DNA of 64,000 bases from Straminergon stramineum (taxonomy: Eukaryota; Streptophyta; Bryopsida; Hypnales; Calliergonaceae). The position numbers and the translations under genes were made by a program. Positions 33,900 to 46,079 of the stretch are shown here, piece after piece (the stretch's first letter is position 1; every line of letters begins with the position of its first letter). A model generated the notes under the pieces. It searched no databases. It worked only from the letters and a program-made list of their open reading frames with translations, and was not told the DNA's origin. The stretch is taken from positions 20,812,906 to 20,876,905 of the forward strand of contig OY987264.1 in assembly GCA_963920665.1 (NCBI GenBank), read 5' to 3'.

Positions 33900-35340
33900 T
33901 TTAAACAACTTAAACCTAGCTTTTACATTCTCCTCACTATTCATCCTCCAAATGTGACATTCCCTCTCATCAAACCTTCACATATGGCCTTGCATGCACT
34001 CAATAAATTTTCTTTAATCAACATGAATACACACTCATAAGGGAACCAAATTGGAAAATAATGTAGACAGCATTTGGACTTACACGCTCACAATTTGGAC
34101 TACTCTCATGCCATAATACAACAAATTCTATCAGACCATTACTCTTCTCAAACATCCATACATTCACTAACAAACTCTTTTTTAACTACAATTCTTTTCT
34201 CACAAAACCATGAAACCAAGATGCTCACACACAATGCACTCAAACTTCACTCAAACTCAACAATAGATTTGGCAAATATTTCCTCAACAGACAAACCATC
34301 ATTCCAACACTCTTTTCATATACCAACTCATTACACTCATTTTTTAAAAGCAAATACACACACAAATTTCTAATTGGATTTAACACTCAAATAAATACAG
34401 ATATACTCTTAGACTTGTCACTTGAACTTTTTTCAAAACCTATCTTCTCATCTTCTTTTTTGATTAGGCACGGACACTTTATCTCCACATGGAAAATAAC
34501 CAATCTCCAATTAGATAATTCATCAATCAAAATCACAAAGCTACACACATTCCATTAACACACAAACACCATATACACAAACTACAACCCATTTGATGTG
34601 TAATTTCTTTTGTATTAACCAAATTGGTGAATAGATTCACCATTACAATTTTTCTAATATCCCTTTCACACACTCATCACTTGAGCCATCTACTCATTTA
34701 ATACATTAAATATCTAACACTTCCTTCCATACAACATCAACTAACAACTTCGCATTTCAAAATCTCAAAGATTGCTATCATACATTATTTCTCCATTTTA
34801 TACTTGGAACATATCATCAACACGACATGCACATGCATTCCTCACATTCTTGCACACCAATCTTCCTACTTGGACATACACACATAAAAACAAAAAATAC
34901 ACATCTTGACTAGCTAGGACTCGCATTGAAACACTCGTCAATGGGTGAAGAAAAATTGGAAGACGACCACGTAATAGGAATCAATTGGTGGTTAAAACAC
35001 CAAACCCAACTAATCAATACACATGAATAACCACCAAATTAGAACCGCATTTGATGCACCTTCCTTCCAACTAGCTTCCAATTAATCAAATAAATTCCAA
35101 GTTGGAACAAAAACTTGAATCTATCCAATTAGGTTACAATGTTCACCTAACTTAACAAGACTACCAGTTACATCAAAATTCTCCCAAAAAAACACAATCC
35201 AAACAACCTCCAAATTGGTCAAATGACACTCAAAACCATCAAATTGAACAACTAAATTAACTACAACTTGTCCAAAATGGAACAAATTAAAAGCCACACT
35301 AAACACACACAAAAATCCAAAAAGAAATCCAACTTGGAAA
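33900..35340. repeat. A+C-rich arm of the large diverged inverted repeat
   Basis: Plus strand enriched in A and C; its reverse complement is G+T-rich and carries the same 'ccaacttgga' and 'ccaatttgg' type words as 31671-33380. It is followed directly by an inverted copy of repeat R (35370-36010). The 99-codon frame at 34074-34373 is a product of this composition. Confidence 0.45.
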
Positions 35341-35369
35341 TCTACAAAGACATACTATTTATCTTTTGG

Positions 35370-36010
35370 GTCACTTACATTCAACCATTCTTCAACATCA
35401 TAGATAGAATACCATAAAATAATCTCTTATTGTTAAACCAATATTAGAGATATTGTTTTATTGACTAAATAAGTAAAAATTGCCATAACAAATAGAATAT
35501 AACTCTTCAATGTCAACTAGATGTGACATTTTTGTAGTAAAAACAACAAATTTAGGATTGTCTAGATTTTGACAGGTACATTGTAAATCATGTAATTTTT
35601 GTTAGTTATAAATTACAAAAAATATTAAATAAATAGCAATGCATGTAATTGTAACTAGTTTTGTGGGTAATTAAGCAACCCCTTGGTCTTTGGAATGATT
35701 TCAATTCAATACTCATCCTATTTGTACATGACAAATGAAAATATTCCATATCTCGTTAGTATTAATAATCTTGAAGTTTCTTTTGCAGTGGTAATAAAAT
35801 TAATGTATAAAAAAATAATTTTGGAGTACCATATGATTGTATATACCATTATTTGGAAGGCCCCATTATGCCTATGAAAGAAGTAAAAATTTGTCACATT
35901 TGGATAAATGTACTAATAGAGATTATTGGAGTATGAAAGTGACATAGTTGGAATATGCAAATAATTATTTATGAGTGATTCAATTCTCCCAATTAGAGGG
36001 GTAGAATAGT
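35370..36010 (-). repeat. Inverted copy of repeat R
   Basis: Reverse complement of about 2580-3290, with segments in the expected reverse order. Confidence 0.6.
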
Positions 36011-37479
36011 ACTTACCTCAACCTTCACTATACTAATACAAATATGGAGGGGAGGATTTTGTAAGGTTCAAATTTGTCATAGTTCATTGCTCCTACTAGG
36101 ATGATATACCTTTTGAATGCAAAACTATCAAAGAACATGGACAATTTGGGAGTTCAATATTGTGGCCATTTCACAAGAGTTTTGGATACATTACGACATA
36201 AAAACTAGTATGCCGTTCCTCCAAATTCCAAAAGGCAGCATACACCAAAAATTAAAAATTATTTCTTAAATTAATTACAAATTAAATATGTATGATCTTC
36301 ACAAGATCTTTCACAAGTTCAAGATATTAAATTCTAATTATGATGATTTCTTAAGTTTAAAAAATATATATTTATTCAAGTCATTTATAAACAAGAAAAA
36401 ATAGTTTTTAGATCAAACATATTTATATCTCTTGAATTATTGAATGCTTTTGAAACACAAAGTTCTAAAAATCTATATTGTACAAATGGAAAACAACTAA
36501 CACAAGAATTTACAAAACTTTAGATGGATAAAAAAAAGATCGCAATGGTGGTCTTCTAAATAAAAAATTTTAAAATAGTTTGAGGGACAAGTGCACAAAG
36601 GTGAAAGTAACAAGAATACCATGGTTGAGTAGGTGACTACAACAAGACAACAACCATTTCAAAGCAAATGCAACTATTGAAAACTAAGCATCATAGTATG
36701 CAAAGTATAAAGGTAGTGGAGGTCATTCAACTATTAAGATGACATAGACAAGGGGTGCATTAACATTAGGTGGTTGAAGGATGATGATTTGAATTAGTAC
36801 ATGCCTATTTAAAAGTTTATGCCTTATTGACATGGACACTTTGCTTCAACAAGCCAACAAGATAGTAATCAATGGTGGATGAAAGCCAAAATATCAACAA
36901 TATGAAAGGCAAGATTAATAATATTATGGTATTAGTATATTTGCAAGTTTTTATAATAAAGAACTCCTAGCTATGTATTTTCAAATTATCAATTTTATAT
37001 TGAGAAAAATTTCACTTTCAAGTATTAAGAATTGAATATAGACTAAAATATGGCCATAGCTAGTTTCTAATAGGGACTTAATTGTTAGACCTACTATTGC
37101 ATTGGAGATTGCATTAACCCAAAAATGATGGTGCAATTTTCCAAACTGAGAACCCCTACTAGAGAGGCAAACACATTTGTTTTTCTAATAAATAGTTAAA
37201 GTCTACCTACTAGATGTAATCCTACAAATCAAAAGTATGCTCTCCAAGGTTCACAAAAAAGAATTATGGGGCCCAAATGACTCGTCACGATGTATTAGAT
37301 TCTCGAAGCATCGAATTTACATGGTTGCCGAATCACGCATTTTTTGCTCCTCTAGGTGCTTCGGCACATGTTGCAAGATGAATACGTTTTTTGAGGTGCA
37401 GTTTTCTCTGAACAAAAGAAGAGAAGATGTACATGATCGATGACTCCAAAATATGCTATAGGGATAACACATGTCTAAT
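36011..37479. other. AT-rich intergenic DNA
   Basis: No gene, RNA or bounded repeat recognised. 37230-37440 is less AT-rich but has no convincing frame. Confidence 0.45.
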
Positions 37480-37644
37480 CACTAGAAGAAATTTGTATTT
37501 GCCTCAACAAATCTATATGACATGTTTGTTGAGGCAAACACAAAATTTGTGCTAAAAAATGCAGAAAAATGAAGATTTTTGCATTTGCCTCAAAAAAACA
37601 TGTCATATAGTTTTTGTTGAAGCAAACACAAATTTCTTCTAGTA
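37480..37644. mobile_element. CACTA-type foldback MITE, about 165 bp
   Basis: The left end CACTAGAAGAAATTTGTATT pairs with the right end read in reverse, TACTAGAAGAAATTTGTGTT. The inverted repeat continues inward through the 'gcctcaacaaa' and 'tatatgacatgttt' segments, so nearly the whole element folds back. The last base of the right CACTA box is mutated. No target duplication is seen. Confidence 0.65.
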
Positions 37645-38580
37645 GGTGGAGGATCATCGAACAACGGGGAGTTCGATAGGCCCATTTTAGGGGTGTAGAT
37701 TCCTTTTTTCGATGGAAAATGTACTTCTTGATAGAGGATGATTTCTTGTAGTGGAAACAACATACAAAAACTTATAGAGCTGCAAAATTTTGTTTCGCAG
37801 AATTAGACAATACATTTGAGAAAAAATCCATTTTGAATTAATACGTGTGCATCACCCAGAGAATAGACGAGTTCTAAATATGGGAATTCACTATGGCATC
37901 GAAATTTCTTGCAGGTGTTGTGACATGGCGTGCTTGCAAGAGGACGTCATGAGTGAGGCCAAAGTAGAGTGGTCCTTTTGTGAATCCTAAGCTCCTCTAA
38001 GGCAACTGCTCGCAATCTATCGCACTAAACCCTAACCTTTATATTCATCTATATAGTGATATATTGTTTGTAAATTCACTCTTGTGTGTGAAGAATATGA
38101 GAGTACACCCAAATCAAGTTTCTGGAGGTGGCCGGAATATGGTGTCCTAGAAGACATGCTCAAGACTTGCCAACAGTCTTTTTCCAGATGAAGGCCTCAT
38201 CACCTAGATACGTGATCCCACTAGCACCTGCTTTTACGCTGCCAAACTAGGGGAAACTGCTTTTATGCTACCAAACATTGTAGGCCTTGGAAAATTCAAA
38301 CCATGTTAGAATTGAAATCGTAAAATTTCACCCTTTCGGAAACTTTTCGCTCTCCAATATCATAGTTAACCATTTTATAAAATATCACATTGATTTTCCA
38401 TTATTCAACATTGAAAATTAACCAAGGACAGATTATATCCCCAAGGACATTTTGGGATTAACCAATAAATTTCAACAATCTTCAAATCTCCAATGAAGAA
38501 TCAACATTTAGAATTTGACTTTATATAGTCAAATGACCCATGGTTGTTCCTTCATTTATTGTATATTGTAAGGTCCAACT
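37645..38580. other. Intergenic DNA of mixed composition
   Basis: 37900-38330 is less AT-rich than its surroundings ('acatggcgtgcttgcaag', 'ggaggtggccggaatatgg') but has stops in every frame. It may be a decayed LTR or gene fragment. I cannot assign it. Confidence 0.35.
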
Positions 38581-38624
38581 TAAAAATGACCTATTTGGTC
38601 ATTCCAATTTTTAATTAGTATACA

Positions 38625-39380
38625 AAAGGATTAGAATTTTTTATATTGCATAATTTACACTCAATTCTTATGCAATCTCAATCAAGCATACCAAATTTTA
38701 GTTTCAAAAAAGCAAAATACCATTTTTGGTGAATTTTTAATGTCAATATTCATGGTTTTACATAACATATTATTGAAAATAAGTGTTGATGAATTTTTTT
38801 GATTTTATTGCATAGGTTATGTAGAAACATCCATATGTACATCTTTCATATTTAAAAACACCCCATTAAGTAACAAAAATATAATATAGAAAGAGTTCAA
38901 TATGAGGTATCATATAGCCCAAGTTTGTAATATAGATATATTTATATTTTAAGTAGATTTTGCTATTTGACCCTTACAATGTAACTAATTTTGTAAATTT
39001 GAGCATGATGTTACAATTACCTTGCCAAAATCTAATTATAATAAAAAGATATCTATTTTCCAAAATTATGGACTTAGGGCATTTTCACCACAACATTAAA
39101 ATCATTATAGGGGGAATTATGAAACTTTTGGGGAGATGCTTGTTGAAGGAAAGATGTGTATATGAATGTTTTCTATATATTTACACAATCAAATTTAAGG
39201 AATTCATCAACAACATTTCTCAATGATTTATCATGTACAACCATAAAAACTAAACAAAAAAATTCACCAAATATGGAGTTTGGGTTTTTTGAAATTTAAA
39301 TTTGATATGTTTGATTGGGATTGCATAAGAATTGAATGTCCATTATGCAAGACCAAAATTCCAATTGTATTCTCTATTAT
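38625..39380. repeat. Foldback element with arms of about 250-300 bp
   Basis: The left arm (about 38625-38870) has 'caattcttatgcaatctcaatc' and 'tttggtgaatttttaatg'. The right arm (about 39070-39380), read in reverse, has 'caattcttatgcaatcccaatc' and 'tttggtgaatttttttg', in the same order. The central 200 bp is unpaired. No transposase frame is seen. Confidence 0.6.
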
Positions 39381-40126
39381 GCCGAAAAAATTGAATGGCA
39401 TCGTAGGTAATTTATAAGATTATCGGACTTGCCTATACATATTTAGATTGATCATATTCCTAAATTTTACTTTTTTGCAACAGAACACCAAATCAAATAA
39501 ATTTTAACATGTTTTTGTTCAACTCATTTTTGAATAAAAAAACACATTATAGATGGTTAAAGCAAAACATTAGAACCCTTATTATAGGGAACAATTTATA
39601 TCCATTTAGATTCTAACAAAGGCTTTTTATTGTCTACACAATTGTAATGCTAATTTAAACATCATCCATTAAGATTGTGGAATAATGAAAAAAATTCCAC
39701 GCATAGATATCACATGGTGGTGTTTATTGAAGTAATAAAATTATAATTATTCAAACCTAGTTTTTAACATTTCAACCCCTATTCTAAATTCAAATTATCA
39801 CCATACCAACCCTTTACAATTTTCACCACATTGAGATGCAACAAAGGGCAATTGGGCCCCAAAGAAAGGGAGACATACCTACAAGCCACTCCATTCAATT
39901 GAACCTAATGTAAGCAAAGTTTTGATATCAAGTTCTTCAATTTTTAAGGGTTCAATGTAAATCAATCAATTGATGAAATGACTAATGTACAATGATTTAG
40001 AATATTGTATTTTTACATGGAGGTCACTTTGCATAATTACATAATTAAGGGCAACAAATCCAAAGACATGTTTGATGGAAAAATAATACACAGCTTACCA
40101 ATAGCATCATAGATATTATCCTAAAA

Positions 40127-40165
<39 letters not shown>

Positions 40166-41632
40166 CGAAATTGAAGAAGGGAACAAAAGAAGTCATCAAG
40201 CTTGTTGAAAGGAGATTGTGGAGTTACTAGTGGTGGTGATTGAAGTATGGATACTATAGACTCTTTATGAATTTGCATATCTTGGAAGATGAAAAGAAAA
40301 AGTCATGTATTCCATTGTGATAGTCATGTTTTTATTTTAAAATTTGGTGACCTTATTTTTGGGAGAATTTTTTTGGACACAAAAGTGTCAAAGGTGTTAT
40401 CCATGTATGGTGTTTTGTGATCAAAGTAGGTTTAATTGAATTTGTAGAACCTTGACATCTTGTTGTATCTTAACAAATGGAGGGAACCAAATGAAAGAAA
40501 AAATTCAAATTTTAGAGGGTGAATTTGGTGGCATCATTACCTACGGCATTCATTCAAATAAATTATATTCCCTCAATTGTATTTTTTAATAGAGGAAACT
40601 TTTTAACCATATATATTTATACCATCAAAGAACCTATGCATGATTGAATACTTTATCACGATTAAAAAATTTTCATTTAAGAAACTATTTGTAGAGTTTA
40701 ACAATAGTATTAACTTGTGAAGTAAAAAAATTTTGAATTACTAATCTCTATTTTCTATCCATATGTTTACTAACTAGTATATTATCACCCAACTATGCAC
40801 TTGCATAGAGTTTTCAATTCACTTAGGCCATTTGTTTTTAAAATTTGAAATATTTTATTTAGATAACAATTAAGAAAGGTTTGTACATATGAGTCTTCTT
40901 CAAATTAGAAGACTTAGATGAGAAATTATTGTTACCTCCTTTCAAAATATTTTTGAAATCATGAATTTCCCTTCAAAACCCTTTGCTACCTTTTAATATA
41001 AGTAGAAATTTTGGAGGATAGTATTTTGACCTTTTCATATACTAGAAACACAATCCCAAACACAAGTCAATGATAAGAAATCTCATTAAAATTGCAAGTT
41101 AACTATGTATGAAATAGTTAAACTCTATTGCAAGTAGAAGAGAAGTATAGATGGAATGTTAATCTTCTTGTCATTAATCTATGTGAAGTTTTGAATTATC
41201 ATCCCTCAAAAGATTAGTAGTACTTATTTAGATGAATAAAAACTTCGTTGTCAACAAACTCATTGATGCTTAAGATACCATCATATTGACAACAAAGTTG
41301 ACTTCATATAATTTCTTTACCAATAATACAACGTGACATCAATGGATTTGCCAACATACACAATAAGTAGAAATGAAAATTCAATGTGCAATGGGAAGTT
41401 CTTGTTTTTGAGGTAGTTTTATCCCTAAATGCTCAAATTTATGATAGTAAGATCACTTTGAAAAATCACCAAATAGAATTTTAAGTCTTGTAAAATATCT
41501 ATATCATTGATTCATAAAGAATATTTTTTCTTCTATCTAATGATACATTATACAATTTTATCATAAAGGTGTTCAATGAATAATGATTAGTTGATGTACA
41601 TAATTCAAAACATTCATCATCCTTGAGGCAAC
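39381..41632. other. AT-rich intergenic DNA with a TA microsatellite
   Basis: 39640-39890 matches 27520-27780. An alternating TG then TA run lies at about 40129-40163. Otherwise there is no supported feature. Confidence 0.45.
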
Positions 41633-41874
41633 GGTACTAGTATGTGAGCCCAAAAATGCAAGTTTGTGAGCATTGAGCCTATATTATAGGTACCTATAAT
41701 ATAGGTACTAAACACTATAGGAGGTGTATGTATCATAAACACTTATAATATGGGTATTTGTAACATATATACCCTATAATCATAGATGATTTTTATGGTA
41801 TATACACCTATAACATAAGTGTGTAGTATTATAGGCTCATAGGCTCACACTCCTATGCTCACATAATAGCAACC
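41633..41874. mobile_element. Palindromic MITE, intact copy (242 bp)
   Basis: Ends GGTACTAGTATGTGAGC and, reversed, GGTTGCTATTATGTGAGC. The interior is the same as in 1404-2377 without the nested insertion. It serves as the empty-site reference for that insertion. Confidence 0.75.
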
Positions 41875-42309
41875 CTCATCCTCAAGGATGGTCAAATTTA
41901 AAATATAATGGACCTATAATCGTCACTTTTCAACCTCTAACACTTACATTTGGTGATTCCATTAGGAAGAAATTCTAAAATCTAAATTTTGATAACACAA
42001 AATGTCAGCAATTAGAATATGAGAGCATAGAAGAGCCTCTTGTCAATGTTTTTTTGAGACACCCACAAAGAATACTTTGAAATTTTTGACAACTTCTTCA
42101 AACAATGTGCAAATGGTGTATTAATGCTATAGTATATCCAAATCTTCTTTCACTTGCCAATAAGATTCTACAAAATTTACATTCAATAATAGCAAGTATG
42201 TTTAAATACTATTAGTGTCAATTATGTATTTTCTATAATCCCTAAGTACTCAATCATCATTGGGTGGAAAATTAATGTTGTCCCATCACACTTCTTCCAA
42301 TCAACCTCT

Positions 42310-43330
42310 AAAGGTTTTTGACTATCACTAGGCCAACGCAATTTTTGGGTTTTTCAACAGAAAACTGCATTTTGCGTTGGGTTGATTGCGTTGAAATGGA
42401 GGCTATTTTCTTCTAGTGTATGTTTTCACCAAAATTGCTCCAAAATTGTCATTTCATGTACAAGTACCAAATTTTAGTAAAAAAAGCTTTTATGGACACA
42501 TGAAACATAGGATCTCGTAGTACATTGGTTTGAAAAGATGAAGAAAAAATTTCAAAATTTTCCATTGTGTAAATTACAAGATATTAGAGTTTGTGTTATC
42601 AATCTTTTTCTTGACCTTGGAAATAACTGGGCAACTACACTTCATAAGGTCACATTTGTATGAAAAAATGTCCAAAATGGTGGTGCTTCATTGGATTCAT
42701 TCTTCAAGGCAAGTTGTCTACATGCTTGAAAAATTCCAAATCATTTGGAATTGCACAACGTATAGGAAAAAAATAGTAAGTAGAACAAATAAGAGAATGA
42801 TTCAAAATATTAAATTGTTAAGAATTTATTTATGAAAAATGCCAATCTCAACGGTTGTAATGTTGTAATAAACAATATATTTCCTATGATTTTATTTTTT
42901 TTCCCAAAATATTGAAAATTGAGTTAAATAAAGGAATTTAAAGTTTATCTTAGAGTAGAGAATCCATATCCGCCCGCAAACTAAAACTCCTCATAATTTT
43001 CATCTCATTAATCAAAATGGAATGATTCAAAGCTTTTCCCATATGTATAAATCTAGAAGACCAATTTCAAATTTTTTTTCTTAAAAAAGTGATTTTCAAG
43101 AATTTTTTTGAGCTATTAACTGCATGCAGGATAATGAAAATTACATAGCATGAAATAATTTTTTTTATTAACCATGTAGTCAAAATTTATGAATATCATT
43201 GCACCTTAAAGCTACTCCTTGGTCACATGTTGTATGAAAATTTCAATGAAAAAATAAAAATTCCTTTTGTAGTAAGTTGCCCTAGATCACTAAATTGCCA
43301 AAAAATGCCATTTGGTCCTTTAGGGGTTAA
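42310..43330 (+). repeat. Repeat Z, second copy, carrying a CACTA mini-element
   Basis: Matches 25620-26570 in order and orientation ('ggtcacatttgtatgaaaaa', 'cattcttcaaggcaag', 'caaatcatttggaattg' in shortened words). The only large difference is the 93-bp insertion at 42326-42418. Stops interrupt all frames. Confidence 0.7.
42326..42418. mobile_element. 93-bp CACTA-type mini-element with TAT target duplication
   Basis: It runs from CACTAG to CTAGTG and is flanked by TAT on both sides (42323-42325 and 42419-42421). The orthologous place in the other copy of repeat Z (near 25660) reads '...gactatgttttcacc' with a single TAT and no insert. The 3-bp duplication and CACTA ends agree with the CACTA superfamily. 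The right end reversed is CACTAGAAGAAAATAGCC. Confidence 0.85.
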
Positions 43331-44293
43331 TATTCAACAAAAACCTTGTAATATATGAATGTAAAGTAGAAAGAATGGTCACCATGATTCAATGATAATG
43401 AACATGTTAGAGGACTTTCAATTATTTATTGTAAATTTCAAATGTAAACTATTATCTTTAGGTTGAACACTTATTTTATGGTAGGACTAGTTCACCTGAT
43501 TCCAAGTATGTTCTCTAAAACAAGCTCTAAATAATTTAGTTCTAGAAGATATGCAAATACTTATTGCACAATGTTCAAAGTGATTGTAGGAATTTGAACC
43601 TAGTTTAAGAAAATCTACCAATTCAAGTTTGTCTCCTAACTTTTGCATATTGTATTAAGGTCTTGCTTTGGATTTCATTGCAATTTGCATGCATGTGATT
43701 AAAAATTGACATCTCTTCTACAAATATTTTTTGTTATTAGATAAATGTGTTCAATTTATCCTATAAATGCTCTGAAATCTATATTTTAGATGGTGAACTC
43801 AATACTTTTAGATCTTGTTTTGTCCAAATAGCTTCTCATTATCTCAAAGTATTTTTTGAATTTTTAAAAGATAATATTTTCTCATGTCGATTTTATGGAA
43901 CTGTGGTAAATGATATATATTATTGTAAATCAATAATGGAAAATATTCAAATGTTAAAAGGTCAAGGTGATCCTACCTTAGGATTTAAGGCAAGAGGTCT
44001 ATAAAGCATCCAAGCTCTAGAAGCATTCCTTAATATGAAGGTACACATTGCTTCCTTCAATGTATCAATTGCGTTCATCAATGTACGAACAATGAATATA
44101 TCAAGGGATGGAAGCTATATTACTTTTAGTATCCATTGCGAATCCAACTTCAAAATTCATGACTAATTCCTCAAAAGGTCTAAAAAATATGAAATTAAAT
44201 TGTTGTGTTAGATGGCAATTCCATTTATCTTTCAAGGAAAATGGAGTGAAAAATATTTTAAGAAGTGGAGCTCCCCCTAACCTTAGTAAAAAT
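43331..44293. other. Intergenic DNA
   Basis: An 85-codon frame at 43747-44004 and further broken frames to 44280 are not like any family I recognise. No other feature is seen. Confidence 0.35.
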
Positions 44294-44500
44294 GGCAATA
44301 CACTTTGTGGATTGTGAATGAAATTGCCACGATAGTCAAGATGACAGGCTATGTGATAGTATACATGGCCCACATGATAAGTTGCCATGATAGTTAAGAT
44401 GACATGCCACTATCATATACTATGTGATAGTACTCATGGCCCACAAGCCAATTGCCAAGATAGTTAAGATGATAAGCTACTATGACAAGCTATGTGAGCC
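44294..44500 (+). repeat. Minisatellite, about three units of the 57-bp family
   Basis: The lead-in 'caatacactttgtggattg' and units of the type 'ttgccatgatagttaagatgac...tatgtgatagta' match the larger array at 55651-56236. It runs straight into the LTR start TGTGAGCC at 44493. Confidence 0.75.
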
Positions 44501-46060
44501 TCGTATTTGTTACATGAGCCTCAACATTTTTTTTCATTTTCGCTCATTTTTAGTCCAATTTATTGTTAGAAATACCAAAAAAGAATATTTTCAATGTGTT
44601 TGGTAGAAGTCCCTACAAATATGGTATGTTAGTCCTAAAGGTCTAGAGAGTGCCTTAAGCACTGCCATTTCCAACTTCCAATGTTTAATTGGGTGTTTAA
44701 AAGGCCAAATAGGAGTTTGAGATTAGTTTTAGGTTTTATTGGCTACCATAGATAAAAACACCTAATTTAGGTTACAATGGATGGAACCTCTGGGTAAGAG
44801 TGATAGAGACTTAGATTATAGGAAATAGAGGGTCAAAGTAAAAATTGTCTCTCTAAGTCTTAGAAATTACATTTGGGTGACCAAGGTACAAGTCACCATC
44901 TAATTTGCAAGAATTTAGAAAAGTCACTTTTTACTTTTTGTAGATAAATTCCACCGGTTCAAAGATTATGTGACCAAGGATTGGAGAAGAGGTGTTTTTG
45001 GCTTAAAAATGGTAATGGTAATTTTTAAAGATTCCTTAGTACTAGAATGATTCATCTCCAAAGCAATTAAAATAATGGGGGGTAATTTGATACCTTTAGA
45101 AGAAAGTGTAAAGCATATACATAGGAGTTTGCACTTAGCATCTGGGAACTTCCTAAAAGCTACCCAAAATGTTTTGGAATTTTCTAGATTGCAAAAAATG
45201 ACTCCATAACAAGTCAACTGCATTTACGGTATTGGAAAATTCATTGAAATTACCCAAGTAGAAAGAAAGTCTCTCTAAAAATCAAGATAGGTTGTTCTAT
45301 CATAAATAAACACTTGCAATTTTTTTACATCATTCTGACACCAACAAGAACTAGAAACGATAGTGGCAACAAATTTTAACAGAATTTGAAGATATTTGAT
45401 GAGTTGATCAGCATACCAGAAGCTTGTAATGTCCAAATGAGGTCAACTTGGACTATTTTCTTATTTTCTCAAACCTTTCAAAAAACCTTGGTATGTCACT
45501 TCCATGAAAAAAACCCTCCAAGTTTTGTTTTTATCACCTATACCCTTGATTTGAAATTCGTTTGCTTTACCATACAAAAGTAGTCTAAAAGTAAGGGAGA
45601 GAGAGCACTATGTGCTAATTTGGGACTTTTGTAGCCAATGGTGCAAACCATTTTTCACTTAAAGCATTTCTCCAAAAGTTAGATAGATCACAACAATAGG
45701 GTAGAATTTTAAAAGTTAATTTTTAGTTTTCATTAAGAATAGTTTGTTAGGTAATTTGAGGGGGAGTAGGTCTTGGAAACATATTCAAGGCCTCCACTAA
45801 TTTCACTTAAAACTCATTTTCTTCATTTTAAAGAACCCCTTTTCTTGTTTTCGTATTCAACCAACTTGTGGCCACGTTGTCCGAATTTTTGGTGATTTGC
45901 CAAAAAACTATTGCTTTCATTGCATTTTGAGCATTTGCCATTTGATTTAAAGTTTTCTTGCATTTTGGAGCTTGATGCAAAGGACGTTGGAGTCCCTTCT
46001 TCTAGCTTGTTTTCTTGTTGATGCACTGAAACGTTTTGAGGTAACTATTGTTGTCTTTCT
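44493..46060 (+). repeat. LTR 'Y' fragment, third copy
   Basis: It starts TGTGAGCCTCG at 44493. 'tttggtagaagtccctacaaat' (44599 on) matches 18719 on, and 45130-45350 matches the block at 19260-19480. It becomes hard to align after about 45900. The right boundary is approximate. Confidence 0.55.
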
Positions 46061-46079
46061 TAAGCCTTTAGGGACTAAC

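Noticed and set aside
34074..34373. 99-codon frame rich in His, Ser, Thr
   Set aside because: Comes from the A+C-rich strand bias of the block; no domain or conserved partner.
43747..44004. 85-codon frame that could be a captured gene fragment
   Set aside because: No family resemblance that I recognise, no splice context and no second copy, so chance is as likely.
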